Part shown: positions 10,268-20,916 of the stretch, piece after piece | Numbering within the stretch: position 1 is the first letter of the stretch | How the letters are laid out: each line of letters opens with the position of its first letter | Source: Collinsella sp. BA40 | Lineage (GTDB): Bacteria; Actinomycetota; Coriobacteriia; Coriobacteriales; Coriobacteriaceae | NCBI RefSeq assembly: GCF_008014645.1 | Contig: NZ_VOWY01000007.1 | Location: 62,001-126,000 of the forward strand | Direction: 5' to 3' | DNA: 64,000 nucleotides | Notes under the pieces: model-generated | Databases searched by the model: none | What the model was told of the DNA's origin: nothing | What the model saw: the letters and a program-made list of their open reading frames with translations, nothing else | Made by a program: the position numbers and the translations under genes

Positions 10268-12187
10268 ATGAAAATAATCAATATTGGAATTCTTGCCCAT
10301 GTAGACGCTGGAAAGACGACCTTGACGGAGAGCCTGCTATATGCCAGCGGAGCCATTTCAGAACCGGGGAGCGTCGAAAAAGGGACAACGAGGACGGACA
10401 CCATGTTTTTGGAGCGGCAGCGTGGGATTACCATTCAAGCGGCAGTCACTTCCTTCCAGTGGCACAGATGTAAAGTCAACATTGTGGATACGCCCGGCCA
10501 CATGGATTTTTTGGCGGAGGTGTACCGCTCTTTGGCTGTTTTAGATGGGGCCATCTTGGTGATCTCCGCTAAAGATGGCGTGCAGGCCCAGACCCGTATT
10601 CTGTTCCATGCCCTGCGGAAAATGAACATTCCCACCGTTATCTTTATCAACAAGATCGACCAGGCTGGCGTTGATTTGCAGAGCGTGGTTCAGTCTGTTC
10701 GGGATAAGCTCTCCGCCGATATTATCATCAAGCAGACGGTGTCGCTGTCCCCGGAAATAGTCCTGGAGGAAAATACCGACATAGAAGCATGGGATGCGGT
10801 CATCGAAAATAACGATAAATTATTGGAAAAGTATATCGCAGGAGAACCAATCAGCCGGGAAAAACTTGTGCGGGAGGAACAGCGGCGGGTTCAAGACGCC
10901 TCCCTGTTCCCGGTCTATTATGGCAGCGCCAAAAAGGGCCTTGGCATTCAACCGTTGATGGATGCGGTGACAGGGCTGTTCCAACCGATTGGGGAACAGG
11001 GGAGCGCCGCCCTATGCGGCAGCGTTTTCAAGGTGGAGTATACAGATTGCGGCCAGCGGCGTGTCTATCTACGGCTATACAGCGGAACGCTGCGCCTGCG
11101 GGATACGGTGGCCCTGGCCGGGAGAGAAAAGCTGAAAATCACAGAGATGCGTATTCCATCCAAAGGGGAAATTGTTCTGACAGACACCGCTTATCCGGGT
11201 GAAATTGTTATCCTTCCCAGCGACAGCGTGAGGTTAAACGATGTATTAGGGGACCCAACCCGGCTCCCTCGTAAAAGGTGGCGCGAGGACCCCCTCCCCA
11301 TGCTGCGGACGTCGATTGCGCCGAAAACGGCAGCGCAAAGAGAACGGCTGCTGGACGCTCTTACGCAACTTGCGGATACTGACCCGCTTTTGCGCTGCGA
11401 GGTGGATTCCATCACCCATGAGATCATTCTTTCTTTTTTGGGCCGGGTGCAGTTGGAGGTTGTTTCCGCTTTGCTGTCGGAAAAATACAAGCTTGAAACA
11501 GTGGTAAAGGAACCCTCCGTCATTTATATGGAGCGGCCGCTCAAAGCAGCCAGCCACACCATCCATATCGAGGTGCCGCCCAACCCGTTTTGGGCATCCA
11601 TAGGACTGTCTGTTACACCACTCCCGCTTGGCTCCGGTGTACAATACGAGAGCCGGGTTTCGCTGGGATACTTGAACCAGAGTTTTCAAAACGCTGTCAG
11701 GGATGGTATCCGTTACGGGCTGGAGCAGGGCTTGTTCGGCTGGAACGTAACGGACTGTAAGATTTGCTTTGAATACGGGCTTTATTACAGTCCGGTCAGC
11801 ACGCCGGCGGACTTCCGCTCATTGGCCCCGATTGTATTGGAACAGGCATTGAAGGAATCAGGGACGCAACTGCTGGAACCTTATCTCTCCTTCACCCTCT
11901 ATGCGCCCCGGGAATATCTTTCCAGGGCTTATCATGATGCACCGAAATACTGTGCCACCATCGAAACGGTCCAGGTAAAAAAGGATGAAGTTGTCTTTAC
12001 TGGCGAGATTCCCGCCCGCTGTATACAGGCATACCGTACTGATCTGGCCTTTTACACCAACGGGCAGAGCGTATGCCTTACAGAACTGAAAGGGTATCAG
12101 GCCGCTGTCGGCAAGCCAGTCATCCAGCCCCGCCGTCCAAACAGCCGCCTGGACAAGGTGCGCTATATGTTTCAGAAGATAATGTAA
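10268..12187 (+). CDS. tet(W): Tet(W) tetracycline resistance ribosomal protection protein
   Basis: A 639-residue EF-G-like GTPase that releases tetracycline from the ribosome. The N-terminal GTPase domain has G1 [12 protein letters not shown], the switch region RGITIQAA, G3 DTPGHMDF and G4 NKID. Domains II-V follow, and the C-terminus [16 protein letters not shown] is the Tet(W) ending. From memory it matches Tet(W) with only scattered differences (for example Lys instead of Glu in NNDKLLEKY). GGGAGGACAATCAC precedes the ATG. It is AT-richer than its neighbours, as expected for transfer. Confidence 0.97.
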   Translation: MKIINIGILAHVDAGKTTLTESLLYASGAISEPGSVEKGTTRTDTMFLERQRGITIQAAVTSFQWHRCKVNIVDTPGHMDFLAEVYRSLAVLDGAILVISAKDGVQAQTRILFHALRKMNIPTVIFINKIDQAGVDLQSVVQSVRDKLSADIIIKQTVSLSPEIVLEENTDIEAWDAVIENNDKLLEKYIAGEPISREKLVREEQRRVQDASLFPVYYGSAKKGLGIQPLMDAVTGLFQPIGEQGSAALCGSVFKVEYTDCGQRRVYLRLYSGTLRLRDTVALAGREKLKITEMRIPSKGEIVLTDTAYPGEIVILPSDSVRLNDVLGDPTRLPRKRWREDPLPMLRTSIAPKTAAQRERLLDALTQLADTDPLLRCEVDSITHEIILSFLGRVQLEVVSALLSEKYKLETVVKEPSVIYMERPLKAASHTIHIEVPPNPFWASIGLSVTPLPLGSGVQYESRVSLGYLNQSFQNAVRDGIRYGLEQGLFGWNVTDCKICFEYGLYYSPVSTPADFRSLAPIVLEQALKESGTQLLEPYLSFTLYAPREYLSRAYHDAPKYCATIETVQVKKDEVVFTGEIPARCIQAYRTDLAFYTNGQSVCLTELKGYQAAVGKPVIQPRRPNSRLDKVRYMFQKIM

Positions 12188-12221
12188 CGTCTTGCGCAAT
12201 GCAAGCGTTCATTGCTGGCTA

Positions 12222-12464
12222 TTGCGAAATATCATTGTGCAGGAGGAACTTTCCAAGTCGCAGGCCGCCACCGTCAACGCCGAGAAATTCATGGGGATTG
12301 TGAGAAAGCACCTTGCTTTTGAAGAATTGACCCCCACCCTCTTGCGGGAAATGATTGAGAAAATCGTCGTGCATGAGTGCAGCTATGACGAGAACGGCAC
12401 CCGCAGGCAGGACATTGAGATTTATTACAGCTTTGTCGGCAAGATAGACTTGCCGGAAGCCTAA
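12222..12464 (+). pseudogene. C-terminal remnant of a large serine recombinase (DUF4368-type)
   Basis: The frame downstream of tet(W) encodes QEELSKSQAATVNAEKF, MGIVRKHLAFEELTPTLL, EMIEKIVVHE and DIEIYYSFVGKID. These are the closing motifs of large serine recombinases found on Firmicutes mobile elements. The catalytic N-terminal domain is absent, so the piece cannot act. It directly follows tet(W) and suggests that the resistance gene was inserted within, or carried by, a recombinase-bearing element. There is no convincing start codon. Confidence 0.82.
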
Positions 12465-12471
12465 CGCCTGA

Positions 12472-12516
12472 CCTATCCGACACAGCCCTAAGTGCCGGAT
12501 AGGAACGGCATAATTT
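12472..12516 (+). terminator. Hairpin ending the tet(W) segment
   Basis: Arms CCTATCCG (12472-12479) and CGGATAGG (12496-12503) are followed by an AT-rich stretch with TTTTTT at about 12514-12519. It probably ends transcription from tet(W). Confidence 0.6.
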
Positions 12517-12647
12517 TTTACACTTCTATTACTTCTTTATCGCACATTAGCAAAACATGAGGGCGTGTCAATTGTGCTGACGGTCGCTAGCTGATGAAAT
12601 GGATGCTAAGCAGCTGCGGTATATCGTCTTTAGGCGAAAGGAAAGAC

Positions 12648-13703
12648 ATGCACATCTCAGAGATAATTCGCTCTCGCCGTCGTGAGCTCGGTATGACTCA
12701 GGAGCAAGTGGCGCAGCGTCTCGGTGTTTCGGCTCCGGCGGTCAACAAATGGGAGCGCGGGATATGCTATCCGGATATCACGCTCATCCCTTCGCTTGCC
12801 CGCCTGTTCGAAACGGATGCAAACACGCTGTTGTCGTTCGAGCCGGAGTTGGGAGAGGAAGAGAACCTGGCAATACAGCGCGAGGTCGATCGACTGGTGC
12901 GTGAAGAGGGATACGAGGCGGGCTTCGATTACGCGCAGGAGAAGATGCGCCTATATCCGACGAGCGATGAGCTGGCTATCGTTCTTACGCAGTATCTCGA
13001 CGGTTCGCTCATGCTTCGGCAAATACCGGGTGCCGAGGGGTATCGGCCCGTGCTTGACGATGCGTATGCGCGTTTGGCGAAGAGCGTTGTGCCGGCAGTG
13101 AGGGATCAGGCGTCCGCAATGCTCATCGCGAAAGCCATGCAGGAAGAGCGGTATGAGGATGCCCAGCGTATCCTGGACGGCATCCCCGACCGCACGGTGG
13201 ATAAGGAGGAGCGCCAGGCGATCTTGTATGCGCGCGAAGGAAAGGACGAGGACGCCGCGCGCACTTGGGAGGCCCGCGTGATTCGCATTGCCGCCGATTT
13301 GATGGGGGCGATTGTCGGGTTGATCGAAATTGCGTTGAGGGATGGCCGCAAAGACGATGCGCTCGAGTGCGCGCACCGCGCTCAGCTGGCATTCGAGGCA
13401 CTTGGTCAGCCTGCATGGATGAGTCTGATGCCGCGGCTGGCGGCCGTGACGGCATCGGGCGATTCTGGTGAGGCGATTGAGCTTCTTGACGCCGTCATGG
13501 CCTCGTTGCATGGGGGCGACTCCGCGGCACTCCAGGGTCCGCTTTACCGTTATTCGGACCTGAATGACTTGACCGACTTGACGTCCAGGATGGGTGCGCT
13601 GCTGCTTTCGGAAGTCGAGAATGAAGACGAGTATGCTTTTGTGCGCGCAGTCCCCGCCTACCGTTCGTTCGTGGAGAAATGGAAGGCCGTGGGTTCGGTG
13701 TAG
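12648..13703 (+). CDS. XRE-family helix-turn-helix protein with a helical repeat C-terminus
   Basis: A 351-residue protein with an N-terminal HTH (residues 1-60, EIIRSRRRELGMTQEQVAQRLG and NKWERGICYPDITLIPSLARLF), then about 280 mostly helical residues rich in Ala, Arg and Glu, resembling TPR or solenoid repeats (EEGYEAGFDYAQEKMRLYP, RYEDAQRILDGIP, GRKDDALECAHRAQLAFE). No membrane segment. The domain plan recalls quorum-type RRNPP regulators, but no peptide-pocket motif can be named. GAAAGGAAAGAC sets the start at 12648. It is the first host-like gene after the tet(W) segment. Confidence 0.8.
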   Translation: MHISEIIRSRRRELGMTQEQVAQRLGVSAPAVNKWERGICYPDITLIPSLARLFETDANTLLSFEPELGEEENLAIQREVDRLVREEGYEAGFDYAQEKMRLYPTSDELAIVLTQYLDGSLMLRQIPGAEGYRPVLDDAYARLAKSVVPAVRDQASAMLIAKAMQEERYEDAQRILDGIPDRTVDKEERQAILYAREGKDEDAARTWEARVIRIAADLMGAIVGLIEIALRDGRKDDALECAHRAQLAFEALGQPAWMSLMPRLAAVTASGDSGEAIELLDAVMASLHGGDSAALQGPLYRYSDLNDLTDLTSRMGALLLSEVENEDEYAFVRAVPAYRSFVEKWKAVGSV

Positions 13704-13889
13704 GGAACTCGGTCCGGTCATCCAAAGTGCGGGTGTTTTCGGTCGTGAACGGAGCGGTTATCTTTACTTTGGTTCGCTTCGAGGATGAGAGCCTTACATT
13801 TTCGTATGCCGCGCGTAAGCCGAATCGATGGCACGGGAGGGACGAGTTCACGAGAATGGGTGCGGTAATAACCCTTGGAAGGACTCGCC

Positions 13890-15260
13890 ATGCAGCTATA
13901 TCTCAAGCTCGCCCTCGGCAACGTGCGTCGCGGCGCACGTGACTACTCGGTGTATTTCGCGACGCTCGGGTTCGCGGCATGCCTGCTGTACTCGTTCGTC
14001 GCCTCGACCGACCATCTGCGCGCCATGGGGCTCTCGCCCGAGCAGCTGGGCGTGCTGGGGAGCGCGGGCGATATCCTGCAGGCGTTCTCCGTCTTCACGG
14101 TGCTCGTGTTCCTCTTCCTGGTGCGGTATGCCAATCGGTTCCTGCTCCGCCGGCGCAAGCGCGAGTTCGCCCTCTACGAGCTGTGCGGCATGGGGCGCGG
14201 TGCGGTATCGGTCGTGCTCGTGGCCGAGACGGCGCTCGTGGGTGCCGGCGCGCTGGCGTGCGGTTTGGCGGCGGGTGCGGCACTGTCGCCCGCGTTCGGC
14301 GCGGTCGCGGCCTTCGTGTTCGACGCTCCCTGGCGGCTCGCGTTCTCCTTCTCGCCCGACTCCGCGGCATGGACCGCCGGATGCTTTGCCGTGGTGTTTG
14401 CGGTGAACGCTGTGGACGGCGCGCGCGATATCGCGCGGCGCCCGCTGATCGAGCTCATGTCCGCTGAGCGTGCGCCGGAGCGCATGCGCCTCGGCGGTCG
14501 GGTCGTTCGGGGCGGCCAGGCGGTGCTCGCCGCGGTCCTGCTCGCGGTCGTATGGGGCTCGTGCGTGTTCCAACCGGTGTACTTCATCGCGTTCATCATC
14601 CCCATGGGCTTCGCCGCCTGCTTCGCCACGTCGCTCGTCGCGCGCCTGGGCGTGGCCGCATGGGGTGAGCGGGCGCGCGAGCGCTCCGAGCGGTACTGGG
14701 ACGGGCTCACCGGCTTCACGGTGCGGCAGGTCGAGGCGCGCGTGTCCAGTACCTCGATGGCGCTCGCCTGCGTATGCGTGCTCGTCGCCGTCGCCGTGTG
14801 TATGATGGTCGCGGGATTCGTCTTCAGCATCGGGCTGCGCACGCCCGAGATGGTCTCGGCCGGCATCGCGGCGTCGATGGCGCCGATCGGCTACATCGGC
14901 ATCTTCTACGGGGCGGTGTTCCTGCTAAGCGCCGTCGCGGTGCTCGCACTCCAGCAGCTTTCGGGCGCGGTCGATGCACGGCGCGCGTACGGCGTGCTGG
15001 GGCAGCTCGGGTGCGACCGCGCCCTTATGCGCGCGTCCGTGCGCCGGCAGCTCGCGCTCTACTTCGCCGCGCCGCTCGCCGGGGCTCTCGTCCACGATGT
15101 ATTCGGGTTGTTCCTCGTCGCGTTCCTCGCGTTCGCGCTCGGTGCCGAGGGCCTGTTCGCGATCGTTGCGGGTGTGCTCGCCTTCACGGTCGGCCTCATG
15201 GCGACGTACGGGGCGATCACCGCCCGCGCCGTCGAGCGGGTGGTGCTGCCGAGGGTATGA
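13890..15260 (+). CDS. FtsX-like ABC permease without an adjacent ATPase
   Basis: A 456-residue membrane protein. The N-terminus MQLYLKLALGNVRRGARDYSVYF, a first helix, and the pair RRRKREFALYELCGMGRGAV match the bacitracin-type (BceB-like) FtsX permeases of peptide-sensing exporters. About eight hydrophobic segments are visible. It is shorter than a typical BceB (about 650 residues), mainly because the large extracytoplasmic loop is missing. The usual ATP-binding gene does not lie next to it, so the partner is elsewhere or the system is reduced. GGAAGGA places the ATG at 13890. The C-terminus carries two more helices and TARAVERVVLPRV. Confidence 0.75.
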   Translation: MQLYLKLALGNVRRGARDYSVYFATLGFAACLLYSFVASTDHLRAMGLSPEQLGVLGSAGDILQAFSVFTVLVFLFLVRYANRFLLRRRKREFALYELCGMGRGAVSVVLVAETALVGAGALACGLAAGAALSPAFGAVAAFVFDAPWRLAFSFSPDSAAWTAGCFAVVFAVNAVDGARDIARRPLIELMSAERAPERMRLGGRVVRGGQAVLAAVLLAVVWGSCVFQPVYFIAFIIPMGFAACFATSLVARLGVAAWGERARERSERYWDGLTGFTVRQVEARVSSTSMALACVCVLVAVAVCMMVAGFVFSIGLRTPEMVSAGIAASMAPIGYIGIFYGAVFLLSAVAVLALQQLSGAVDARRAYGVLGQLGCDRALMRASVRRQLALYFAAPLAGALVHDVFGLFLVAFLAFALGAEGLFAIVAGVLAFTVGLMATYGAITARAVERVVLPRV

Positions 15261-15301
15261 TTATCGGACTATGTCACTCCGCGTGACGGGAGGTCCGTCT
15301 C

Positions 15302-16021
15302 ATGATTTGGTTTACATCGGACACGCACTTCGGCCATGCCAACGTGCTGAATTTCACCGATCGCCCATTTGGCGATATCGCGCATATGAATCGCGCGCTC
15401 ATCAACGCGATCAACGAGCGTGTGGCGCCCACCGACGACCTGTACATCCTCGGTGATTTCTCGTATCAGATGACCGCGGTCGAGGCGGCGGCGCTGCGCT
15501 CGAAGATCAATTGCCGCAAGGTGCACATCGTGCCGGGCAATCACGACAAGGACTGGACGCACAAGGACGTGGCGGGGACGTTCATCGTCGAGCCGCCCAT
15601 CGTGCGTATCAACATCCACGGGCAGAAGATTGTGCTGTCGCACTATCCGCTCATGGAGTGGCAGTCCATGTCGCGCGGGTCCTGGCATCTACATGGGCAT
15701 ATCCACAGCGCGGGTAGCGTGTATAACGAGCTCAACCGCAAGCAGGGCCTCATGCGCTATGACGTGGGCGTGGATGCGAACGACCTGGCGCCGGTGAGCC
15801 TGGAAGAGATTCGCGCCTGGTTCGAGGGCGTGGAGTTCTACGGCCGTGCCCGCTGGTGGGAGTGGGTGAACGGGACGGGTGATCCTGCGGTGGCCGAGGA
15901 TTGCGAAGCGGTCCGCGAGCTCATGGTCGAGGTGGATCGCGACCATGCGACCGCGCAGGAGTCTGCGGAGGCGTCGCGGCGTTGCGCCTCGGCGCTGCGG
16001 GAGCTCGGACTCGGACGCTAG
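15302..16021 (+). CDS. Calcineurin-like metallophosphoesterase
   Basis: A 239-residue cytosolic phosphoesterase. Metal ligands are visible as D-x-H in FTSDTHFGHANVLNF (residues 6-8), GDFSYQ, GNHDKDW, and the late histidines in LSHYPLMEW and HLHGHIHSAG. These fit the small YfcE/YmdB-like class often found in phages and bacteria, acting on phosphodiester or phosphomonoester substrates that cannot be deduced here. The C-terminal 80 residues are an extra helical tail. Ribosome site GGGAGG precedes the ATG. Confidence 0.87.
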   Translation: MIWFTSDTHFGHANVLNFTDRPFGDIAHMNRALINAINERVAPTDDLYILGDFSYQMTAVEAAALRSKINCRKVHIVPGNHDKDWTHKDVAGTFIVEPPIVRINIHGQKIVLSHYPLMEWQSMSRGSWHLHGHIHSAGSVYNELNRKQGLMRYDVGVDANDLAPVSLEEIRAWFEGVEFYGRARWWEWVNGTGDPAVAEDCEAVRELMVEVDRDHATAQESAEASRRCASALRELGLGR

Positions 16022-16080
16022 CACCACGCGGAGCACCGGCCTTCACCGCGGCCTTCGCTTCGAATGCATGGGACTTCAAC

Positions 16081-16109
16081 CTCAAATTAGGGACTGTCCC
16101 TCATTTGAG
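16081..16109. repeat. Single 29-nt REP unit
   Basis: A perfect-length 29-nt palindrome with ends CTCAAATTAGGGAC and TCCCTCATTTGAG. It is more symmetrical than the other units because its core is GGGACTGTCCC rather than GGGACAGGCAC. It lies between the phosphoesterase gene and pyrG. Confidence 0.75.
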
Positions 16110-16169
16110 GTTGAGAGGGGCAATCGTTTCCAGTGCGTGAATTCGCCATGCTCCCCATCGTCATGGTAG

Positions 16170-17852
<1,683 letters not shown>

Positions 17853-17881
17853 GCGTGCCACGTTCTCCACGAGTCTTTTAG

Positions 17882-18046
17882 TTATGCGCCCCAGACCTCC
17901 TCGGCGATGCTGCGCACGAGCGCGATCTTGGCCCACTGTTCGTCTTCGGTGAGCTTGTTGCCGATCTCGCAGCTGGCAAAGCCGCACTGCGGGGAGAGGC
18001 AGAGGTCCTCGAGCGGGACGAAGCGCGCGGCCTCGTGGATGCGGCT
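17882..18046 (-). pseudogene. C-terminal fragment of a MetE-like (YxjG/YxjH type) methyltransferase
   Basis: Read on the minus strand, this stretch encodes about 54 residues including IHEAARFVPLEDLCLSPQCG and FASCEIGNKLTEDEQWAKI, then a TAA stop. The pattern LCLSPQCGFAS with the zinc-binding Cys, followed by LTEDEQWAKI, is the terminal signature of cobalamin-independent methionine synthase-like proteins. Everything upstream is missing: the frame stops matching at 18046, where a different fragment begins. It is therefore a gene remnant. Confidence 0.75.
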
Positions 18047-18195
18047 TGGGCTGCAAGATCGCGAGCTACAGCGCCGACGACGGCTACAGCCCCATGGGCA
18101 ACGGGACCTACGCGCTCGAATGGGATGGCTCCGATCCGTGCTTCACCGCTCTTGGTACCCCTGCGAACCCGGTGAGGATGTATCCTGCGGATTGA
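18047..18195 (+). pseudogene. C-terminal fragment of an unidentified protein
   Basis: In frame from about 18049, the plus strand reads GCKIASYSADDGYSPMGNGT, then YALEWDGSDPCFTALGTPAN and PVRMYPAD, followed by TGA at 18193-18195. The composition looks like a real folded domain and not a shadow frame, but it has no start codon or ribosome site and abuts the MetE-like remnant on the other strand. I do not recognise the family. Confidence 0.5.
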
Positions 18196-18377
18196 AGTTG
18201 GCTCGCGTTACCCCGGCGCCGCGGATTGGTGCTGCGCCGAGCCGGTGAATCTCGCGCATGCCGACCCTTTCTTTCTTTTACCGAACCGCCGTTATGGGTT
18301 GTTTCGCCACGTGCTAGATTCGTCTGAATCATCGGCCCGGGGACGGATCCGGGCCGTCCGGACACGAGCGAGGCGCC

Positions 18378-19205
18378 ATGGCACGTTTAACCACCGCACG
18401 GGATCGCAAGCAGGGCGCTGCCGCCATCATCGGCTGCGTGTTCCTCTTCACCGCGTTCGGCGTGCTGGTCTACGGCCGCTTCGCCACCAGCGTCGGGGCC
18501 TTCGCGCTGTACAACCGCGCCGCGGTCGGCGTCGGGTTCATGCTCTTCGGCGTCTCGTTGCTGTGCTTCACGCCCCTTCTCTACCTGCAGCGCATGCATC
18601 GCCGCCACGTCGATCCGGCTGACCTCGCCCGCGAGCTCAAGGGCATCGCGCTCGGGTTCCTCTGCTACGTGGTCCCGTTCTTCCTCGCCATGGGCGCCCT
18701 CTCCTCTGCGGACAGCACCGGGATGTTCGGGCTCGCGCTCATGGTCGCCTTCGGCGCGATCCCCTTCGTCTACCGCCGCCACCGCAAGAAGGATCCCATC
18801 TCCTACAAGCACACCGGGTCCGCCGCGCTCATATTGTTCTGCGTCGCGATGGCGGGCTTCGCGTTGGTTGGCGGCGCGTTCTCCTGCAGCGAGATGCTCG
18901 ATGACCTCGAGGGCGGCTGGAAGCAGGAGCGCTTCGCTTTCTACGAGGCCGAGATCAACCGTCCGCGCGGCCGCGGGGCGGCGTTGTCGCCCACCACGTT
19001 CGAGGTCTCGCTCTACAAGGACGGCGAGTCTGTCAGGACCGGGCACGTGGACGCGCGCCTCAGCGTCAACGCCGACGAATGGCCCGAGGTCGCCCTCGTG
19101 CTCGACGAGCCGATGGCGGAGGTGCGCTGGTATCCCAGGACCCGTACCCTTGTGGGCGCGCAAGACGTCGACGGACCCGCCACCGCGGGCGACCCGATAG
19201 GGTAG
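18378..19205 (+). CDS. Membrane protein of unknown function
   Basis: A 275-residue protein with about six hydrophobic segments in the first 180 residues (for example AAIIGCVFLFTAFGVLVYG and SAALILFCVAMAGFALVGGA) and a soluble C-terminal domain of about 95 residues, probably beta-rich (TTFEVSLYKDGESVRTGHVD). The C-terminal part resembles DUF3592-type outside domains in general character only. GAGCGAGGCGCC precedes the ATG. It begins a run of five closely spaced membrane-protein genes (18378-21386) that probably form one transcript. Confidence 0.7.
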   Translation: MARLTTARDRKQGAAAIIGCVFLFTAFGVLVYGRFATSVGAFALYNRAAVGVGFMLFGVSLLCFTPLLYLQRMHRRHVDPADLARELKGIALGFLCYVVPFFLAMGALSSADSTGMFGLALMVAFGAIPFVYRRHRKKDPISYKHTGSAALILFCVAMAGFALVGGAFSCSEMLDDLEGGWKQERFAFYEAEINRPRGRGAALSPTTFEVSLYKDGESVRTGHVDARLSVNADEWPEVALVLDEPMAEVRWYPRTRTLVGAQDVDGPATAGDPIG

Positions 19206-19212
19206 GGGGGCG

Positions 19213-19554
19213 ATGATGCCTGGTAATGAGCCCGAGGGCCCTCTTGCCGCCGTGTCCGGCGGCTGCCCGCGCCATAGGGGAGCCGGGCGCCTGTACAGTC
19301 CCGGCGGCTGCGGGTGCGCCCTGCTCATGGCGCCCGTCGTGGCATTGGGCGCGGGCATCGCGCTGGTGCTGATGGGGATGGCCGCCGTGGCGCTGCTCGG
19401 ATTCGTCATAGCCATCGTGCTGACGGTGCGCGAGGCGCGCCGGGCCCGCGCGGGCTCGAGCGCTCGGACGGGCATGGTCGTCTTGATCGGCGCCCTGTAC
19501 CTTCTGTGCGTCCCGTATCTAGCGTTCTTCACGTGGTTCTGGTTCATTGATTAG
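19213..19554 (+). CDS. Small membrane protein of unknown function
   Basis: A 113-residue protein with two or three hydrophobic helices (about residues 35-75 and 90-112), separated by a basic loop (EARRARAGSSARTG). A Cys/Gly-rich N-terminus (GGCPRHRGAGRLYSPGGCGC) precedes the first helix. Seven bases after the previous gene, with GGGTAGGGGGG as ribosome site. No family recognised. Confidence 0.6.
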   Translation: MMPGNEPEGPLAAVSGGCPRHRGAGRLYSPGGCGCALLMAPVVALGAGIALVLMGMAAVALLGFVIAIVLTVREARRARAGSSARTGMVVLIGALYLLCVPYLAFFTWFWFID

Positions 19555-19573
19555 CGATCGAGGGGAGCTTGCC

Positions 19574-19912
19574 GTGATCGGATTTTGCATCGCGCACATG
19601 GATGAGGATGTTCGCCGCGGCATTATCGCGGCGCGCTATTCGGAGATGGAGCTCGAGGGCGTCCGTTGCCGTCTCCAAAGGCAGGTCGAGGAGCGCACCA
19701 GGGCCATGTCCGGGGTGCTGGCGGTCTTCGCCGCCTTCGATGGGATGCTGATCATGACGGGCTCGTCGCCCTTCGTGCTGGCAGGTATGCTCGCGGTCGA
19801 GGGGATCGCCCTCTATGTCGCCTGGTATCTGCAGGCCGGCCGCCTGAAGAGCCAGTACAACGCCGCGCTCCGCCGCGGATACCCGGGCCTCGAGCGCCTG
19901 AGGATTCGCTAG
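19574..19912 (+). CDS. Small membrane protein of unknown function
   Basis: A 112-residue protein. The N-terminal half is helical and charged (HMDEDVRRGIIAARYSEMEL). Two hydrophobic helices follow (about residues 55-95), then a basic tail (LRRGYPGLERLRIR). The GTG start at 19574 is chosen because GAGGGGAG lies 8 bases upstream; an upstream TTG would overlap the preceding gene. Family unknown. Confidence 0.55.
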   Translation: MIGFCIAHMDEDVRRGIIAARYSEMELEGVRCRLQRQVEERTRAMSGVLAVFAAFDGMLIMTGSSPFVLAGMLAVEGIALYVAWYLQAGRLKSQYNAALRRGYPGLERLRIR

Positions 19913-20010
19913 ATCCTTCGTTCGGCGCCCGTCGAGTTGTCTCGCGCTGTTTCGGACGGTGCCTTCCGGATGGGATACAATCCCCTCAACGTATTTTGGA
20001 GATGGTGACG

Positions 20011-20916
20011 ATGAACGAGAAACCCGTACCGCCCGTTTTTGCGCCCGAGCCCGACCAGCCGCAAGGCGCCCCCGCGCAAGGGGAGGGCCGCTCGGCGTAT
20101 GGCGGCATGAGCGCCCAGGAGACCGTGGACGCCTATCTCGGGCGGCTGCGCTCGATTAAGGCGCAATCCATCGCGCTGGTCATCGCGAATGCCGTCGCGA
20201 TGGTCTGGTTTATCGAGAGGGGGCACGTCGCCTTATATTTCTTCGGCTTCGTCCTCCTGTTCGCCATCGTGCTCATCGCGCGGGCGCGCATGGCGTCGCT
20301 GTTCGTCAAGCTGAGCGAGGTGGTGTCGCAGGATTGCGACCCTGCGCGCTACCGCGCCGTGCTCGACGTCCTCTCTGCGCGCGACCGCTTCGGCCGCTCC
20401 GCGAACGCCATTGCCATCGAGCTCGCGTACTGCGATTACCTCGAGCTCGACAGCGCCGGCGCGCTGAGCCGGCTCGGATCCGTCTCCTTCAAGCGGCCGG
20501 ACAATCCGAGGTGGTTTCGCGTCATGCAGGTCGAGTTTCTGAGCCGCGTCGACACCGGCGACCTCGACGGCGCGCGCGACACGCTGTCCAGGCTCTCGGC
20601 GTTCCGTACGAGCTTCAAGGAGGGTTCGCGCAACCGCGCCGTCATCGATTCCCAGATCGCCGATTTCACCGTCCTGGTCCGCCCTCCCGCCGAGCGGGAC
20701 GCCGCCGACGCTGCGCGTATGCGTGAACGCATGGCTCTGGCCGATTACCACCAGCAGCGCGCGAACTGGCAGCTCTACCTTGCCGAGTACGAGCTGCTAC
20801 ATGGATCGCCCGAGGAGGCGGCGCGCCTGGCGTCCGATGCCTTCCTCGAGCCGCTCACGCCCCGCATGGAGCGCCTGCGCGCCGATGTCCTGTCAGGGCT
20901 GGAGGTGAGCGCGTGA
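20011..20916 (+). CDS. Membrane-anchored protein with helical repeats, unknown function
   Basis: A 301-residue protein: a proline-rich cytosolic N-terminus, two adjacent hydrophobic helices (about residues 53-90, SIALVIANAVAMVWFI and LYFFGFVLLFAIVLIA), and a long helical, TPR-like cytosolic C-terminus with ANAIAIELAYCDYLELDSAG, VEFLSRVDTGDLDGARDTLS and YLAEYELLHGSPEEAARLA. Probably a scaffold or sensor. The start at 20011 follows TTTTGGAGATGG. Its stop overlaps the next start by one base. Confidence 0.65.
   Translation: MNEKPVPPVFAPEPDQPQGAPAQGEGRSAYGGMSAQETVDAYLGRLRSIKAQSIALVIANAVAMVWFIERGHVALYFFGFVLLFAIVLIARARMASLFVKLSEVVSQDCDPARYRAVLDVLSARDRFGRSANAIAIELAYCDYLELDSAGALSRLGSVSFKRPDNPRWFRVMQVEFLSRVDTGDLDGARDTLSRLSAFRTSFKEGSRNRAVIDSQIADFTVLVRPPAERDAADAARMRERMALADYHQQRANWQLYLAEYELLHGSPEEAARLASDAFLEPLTPRMERLRADVLSGLEVSA

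Larger units (their letters stand above)
9585..12540 (+). mobile_element. Acquired segment carrying tet(W) and a recombinase remnant
   Basis: Base composition drops sharply after the kdpC terminator and recovers before the XRE gene at 12648. The segment holds the tet(W) upstream region, the attenuator leader, tet(W), and the C-terminal end of a large serine recombinase. No integrase or conjugation gene is intact, so it is the residue of a larger element or a passively inserted cassette. Between 9585 and 9945 I see no gene; a short minus-strand frame there is unlikely to be real. The outer boundaries are estimated from composition; no target duplication could be identified. Confidence 0.7.

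Noticed and set aside
10165-10473. A 102-codon frame overlapping the start of tet(W)
   Set aside because: Only its first part lies in the leader; the rest is an out-of-frame reading of tet(W). Treated as part of the attenuator.
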